A stretch of 64,000 nt of DNA from CAZQQN01 sp964595485 (GTDB lineage Bacteria > Bacteroidota > Bacteroidia > CAILMK01 > CAYYUA01): assembly GCA_964595485.1 (NCBI GenBank), contig CAZQQN010000012.1, forward strand, positions 12,032 to 76,031, given 5' to 3'. The translations under genes were made by a program, and so were the position numbers. Each line of letters begins with the position of its first letter. Within the stretch, counting starts at the first letter, position 1. Shown here piece after piece: positions 61,273-64,000 of this stretch. Under the pieces are notes generated by a model. It saw nothing but the letters and a program-made list of their open reading frames with translations, searched no databases and was not told the DNA's origin.

Positions 61273-61539
61273 AACGCCCTTAAGCAACTCACTTGATAAA
61301 CGCTTAAAATTCTTGCAAAAATACTATGCAGGTTTAAATGGTCTATTAAATGAAAGGATGAAGTGTGATTAAAATAGCTGATTGTCAGAGGAGCAAGAGA
61401 TACATTGCATTAATCTTTTTAAAACTTTCAAACAATGGAATTATATTCCTTCTTCTTTTTTTTTCCATTAATGTTTTGATTTTACCATTGCTAATATTTT
61501 TACAAGTTTTCAAAAAGGAAATAAGGTTAGACCATATAA

Positions 61540-63714
61540 ATGAAGGGAAGAACGCTGTTTTTGCTTTTGCTGAGTAGCCTGATTACAACCAATTTGTCAG
61601 CAAAAGGCGATCTTACCAATGAAGGTGAGCTGAAAGCTAAATACCTGGAGAACCCAATCCAATTGGATGGTCGGTTGGACGAAAATGCTTGGCAAAAGGC
61701 AGATAAAGTTAAGAATTTCACTCAGCGAGAACTGAATTTTGGGGAACCAGCCACTGAAAAAACCCACGTGGCAGTCACTTATTCGAAAAGGAACCTTTAC
61801 ATAGGTGCCTGGTGCTATGATGAGAAGCCGGAAGGGATCATTGCCAAGGAACTCAAGCGAGATTTTGACAATAGCAATGATGATGATTTCAAGGTTATTT
61901 TAGACACCTATAATGACGATCGCAATGGCTTCCTTTTCATAACAAACCCGAACGGAGCAAGGAAAGATGCCCAGATTTTAAACAACGGCAACAGTACCAA
62001 CGTCAGCTGGGATGGGGTTTGGGATGTAGAAACCCGTAAAACAGCGGAGGGCTGGTTTGTGGAGATGAAAATACCTTTCACCACGCTTAAATACGATGCA
62101 AGCAGAGCGAAGCAGGTATGGGGCGTAAATTTTGAGCGGAATATAAGAAGAAAGCGAGAGCAATCTTTGTGGCAAGGTTGGTCAAGAGATTATAGCCTGA
62201 ACCAGGTTAACGAGGCCGGTAATCTTATAGGTTTAGATAAGCTCCGTGACCGTGATTTTATAGAATTAAAACCTTATGGAGTTGCCGGTTTACAAAATGA
62301 GAACGGTTCTGAAAACGGGCGGCTTAACGCAGGGGGGAACGTTAACTACCTGATCACACCTACTGTAAGAGCCCAATTAACAGTTAATACGGATTTTGCG
62401 CAGGTAGAGTCAGATGATCAACAGATCAATCTAACCCGTTTCCCACTGAGGTTTCCAGAGAAAAGAGAGTTTTTCCTTGAAGGCAAGGATTATTTCAATA
62501 TGGGATTTGGGGGTAACCGTATTGAGCCCTTTTACTCAAGGCGTATTGGGTTGGATGAAGATCGTCAACAAGTCCCCGTCATTGGCGGTAGTCGTATATT
62601 GGGGAAAATAAGGAATACCACTTTAGGATTTATGTCAATCCAAACGGGCCGATATGATAAGCTTGCTGCTTCTACGAATTATACCGTGGGTAGCTGGCGG
62701 CAGAATATTCTGCAACAATCCACCATTGGGGCTATGAGTATCAATCGGGTACGCAATGGCCGGTGGCACACCACTACCGGTGTGAATGGGCAGTACCGGA
62801 CATCTGAATTCCTGGGGGATAAAAACTTTAATTTTACAGGGGCTTTGGTACACACCAGAAATAGTGGAGAACGTTATAAGCCGGAAGCGAATGCTTACCG
62901 GTTTTCATTCAATTATCCCAATGATAAGTTATCCATTTTTACTTCTTTCCAGAGCGCCCCTGATCAATTTCAACCTGAGGTAGGCTTAAGGAGAAGGCCT
63001 GACTTCCGCGAAGCTTTCGGAACAGTGAGAATCAAACCAAGGCCTAAAGAATTGATACCGTGGATCCGGCAATTTCAAATCATACCCTTTACCATCACTT
63101 ACGATTATTTTCATGGGACACAGGAATTGCAGTCTTTTTCATGGAATATTCAGCCCCTTGGTTTTGATACCAAAAGCGGGGAATCTGTTAGTTTATCCAT
63201 TACCCGCTCGGGCGAAGGGGTACAGGAACCTTTCCAATTGCGGAAAAATATTGGGGTCAATGAAGGGGAATACTGGCAAACGCGTTACAGTGTCAATGCA
63301 TCAAGTTTTAGCGGCAGGACAATATCCGGGAGTGCAAATGTGAGCTGGGGCGGCTTTTTCAATGGTAGTTCTGTAGAAAGTAATTATTCCATTCGCTGGC
63401 GAACCAGTAAATACCTCGATATTGTGGCTGATTATGAGAAAAATTGGGTGCAATTGAATGAAGGGAATTTTGACACGGATTTAATTGGGACCCGCCTGAA
63501 GTATGCCATCAATCCCGATTTATTTGGCTCTGTCTTTACGCAATGGAATGACAGGGACGAGTTGGCCAATTTGAATTACCGCCTGGAGTGGATTCCCAAA
63601 GTAGGAACCAATTGCTTTTTAATTGTCAATCAAAATTTTGATACTTCTTACCAGGACTGGCGGACTCAGCAATTGACAATCCTGGGTAAAGTAATATGGC
63701 GATTTGTTATTTAG
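61540..63714 (+). CDS. DUF5916 outer-membrane protein with N-terminal CBM9-like domain
   Basis: 724 aa. Signal peptide about 1-21, a carbohydrate-binding family 9-like domain (about 30-190; PIQLDGRLDENAWQKAD, NLYIGAWCYDEKP, FEVNF-like WGVNFERNIRRK), then a DUF5916 beta-barrel (about 220-724) with FPLRFPEKREFFLEGKDYF and a terminal KVIWRFVI. Such proteins are widespread in Bacteroidota and presumed outer-membrane; role unknown. The 267-bp gap before it is AT-rich with no recognised element. Confidence 0.85.
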   Translation: MKGRTLFLLLLSSLITTNLSAKGDLTNEGELKAKYLENPIQLDGRLDENAWQKADKVKNFTQRELNFGEPATEKTHVAVTYSKRNLYIGAWCYDEKPEGIIAKELKRDFDNSNDDDFKVILDTYNDDRNGFLFITNPNGARKDAQILNNGNSTNVSWDGVWDVETRKTAEGWFVEMKIPFTTLKYDASRAKQVWGVNFERNIRRKREQSLWQGWSRDYSLNQVNEAGNLIGLDKLRDRDFIELKPYGVAGLQNENGSENGRLNAGGNVNYLITPTVRAQLTVNTDFAQVESDDQQINLTRFPLRFPEKREFFLEGKDYFNMGFGGNRIEPFYSRRIGLDEDRQQVPVIGGSRILGKIRNTTLGFMSIQTGRYDKLAASTNYTVGSWRQNILQQSTIGAMSINRVRNGRWHTTTGVNGQYRTSEFLGDKNFNFTGALVHTRNSGERYKPEANAYRFSFNYPNDKLSIFTSFQSAPDQFQPEVGLRRRPDFREAFGTVRIKPRPKELIPWIRQFQIIPFTITYDYFHGTQELQSFSWNIQPLGFDTKSGESVSLSITRSGEGVQEPFQLRKNIGVNEGEYWQTRYSVNASSFSGRTISGSANVSWGGFFNGSSVESNYSIRWRTSKYLDIVADYEKNWVQLNEGNFDTDLIGTRLKYAINPDLFGSVFTQWNDRDELANLNYRLEWIPKVGTNCFLIVNQNFDTSYQDWRTQQLTILGKVIWRFVI

Positions 63715-63849
63715 GGCAAGCTATGAAGGATCGATTAGGTTATCTAACCTGTTAAATAAGAAGTTTTCAACCTTTGCTTAACCAATCAATTTTGGTGAGG
63801 TACCTTTCAAGATAAATGTCCGCTTAGCCACGCTTTATACCCTCTTTCC
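63715..63849. other. Intergenic, inverted repeat only
   Basis: An AGGTTA-TC-TAACCT dyad lies at 63737-63750, 23 bp after the DUF5916 stop, without a following T-run, so it is not a standard terminator. Nothing else is recognised. Confidence 0.3.
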
Positions 63850-63850
63850 A

Positions 63851-63960
63851 TGTATTTCTATCTTATTGCAAAGTATTGCAATGGCATTTCTACCTCATTT
63901 CAATTTCATTTCATCTACCGTATTACCAAATATTACAATCGTATCACTACCGTATTACAG
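63851..63960. repeat. Degenerate tandem repeat of about 11 bp
   Basis: Units resembling GTATTACAATC recur about every 10-13 bp: TATTGCAA at 63864 and again at 63874, then CATTTC-type units, and CTACCGTATTAC at 63915 and 63947 (exact copies 32 bp apart). A frame from 63850 stays open to the window edge, but its translation looks like repeat-derived sequence. Role unknown. Confidence 0.45.
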
Positions 63961-64000
63961 TTAATGTCCCCTCAAACGTCTCAGTGGAACCATCCTTACC

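Noticed and set aside
61365..61577. 70-aa frame before the DUF5916 gene
   Set aside because: Overlaps the start of the DUF5916 gene, and its hydrophobic Phe/Leu/Ile run reflects AT-rich intergenic DNA.

Overview
The window looks like ordinary chromosomal DNA from a member of the Bacteroidota, most likely the class Cytophagia (order Cytophagales). The reasons are: AT-rich DNA; several promoters of the Bacteroidota type (TTTG about 18-19 bp upstream of TAnnTTTG); almost no Shine-Dalgarno sequences; outer-membrane and secreted proteins typical of the phylum (a TonB-dependent receptor with a carboxypeptidase-regulatory-like domain, a PorV/PorQ-like protein, secreted proteins with C-terminal tails resembling type IX secretion signals, DUF4294, DUF5916); and phylum-typical fusions such as a CzcA pump joined to its TolC-like channel. 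I saw no tRNA, rRNA, CRISPR array, prophage or complete insertion sequence. The only mobile-like feature is a 144-bp candidate MITE at 3079-3222. Genus-level placement is not possible from this reading.

Layout. 1-4500: the tail of an unknown gene, a CbpA-type DnaJ co-chaperone, a secreted protein, an STM3941-like membrane protein, the MITE candidate, a short Ssb, and a zinc-ribbon/Mth938 gene pair. 4600-7950 (minus): rplM-rpsI-rpsB-tsf, closed by a strong terminator, with pyrH beyond it. 8250-13750 (minus): yceD-rpmF-plsX-fabH-efp-accB-accC, joining a ribosomal protein, phospholipid and fatty-acid initiation and EF-P; rpmF (13013-13192) is short and easily missed. 13874-18298: pdxA, divergent rsmA, mgtE and a D-2-hydroxyacid dehydrogenase. 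18625-27375 (plus): a three-gene outer-membrane/secreted cluster (TonB receptor, 1298-residue secreted protein, PorV/PorQ-like protein) ended by a clear terminator. 27479-29022: greA, a HIT protein, ruvC. 29205-32840 (plus): a tightly coupled set of flippase-like protein, GT2 glycosyltransferase, small winged-helix-like protein and a solitary DppC-like permease with a large insertion.

32944-39135 (minus): a metal efflux locus with a Cys/His-rich small protein, a CzcA-TolC fusion and a lipoprotein adaptor; three dyads lie in front of the pump gene. 39291-43878: NUDIX, an unknown protein, rsfS-ftsH, and a cytoplasmic-looking NlpC/P60 peptidase. 43969-45445: a ferredoxin divergent from a LuxC-type acyl-CoA reductase. 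45452-48593: a beta-barrel protein, arginase and divergent arginine decarboxylase. 48660-54548: a basic/acidic low-complexity protein, DUF4294, and an overlapping OMP/TPR pair. 54730-56508: an SLC13/RCK transporter. 56668-59741: thiamine genes on both strands (thiS, two ThiE-like genes; thiD, tenA). 59827-63714: an M20 peptidase and a DUF5916 outer-membrane protein. The last 150 bases hold a degenerate repeat of about 11 bp.

Most genes are housekeeping. The parts that most merit follow-up are the 18.6-27.4 kb secreted trio, the efflux locus with its dyads, the 29.2-32.8 kb coupled envelope cluster, the MITE candidate and the terminal degenerate repeat.
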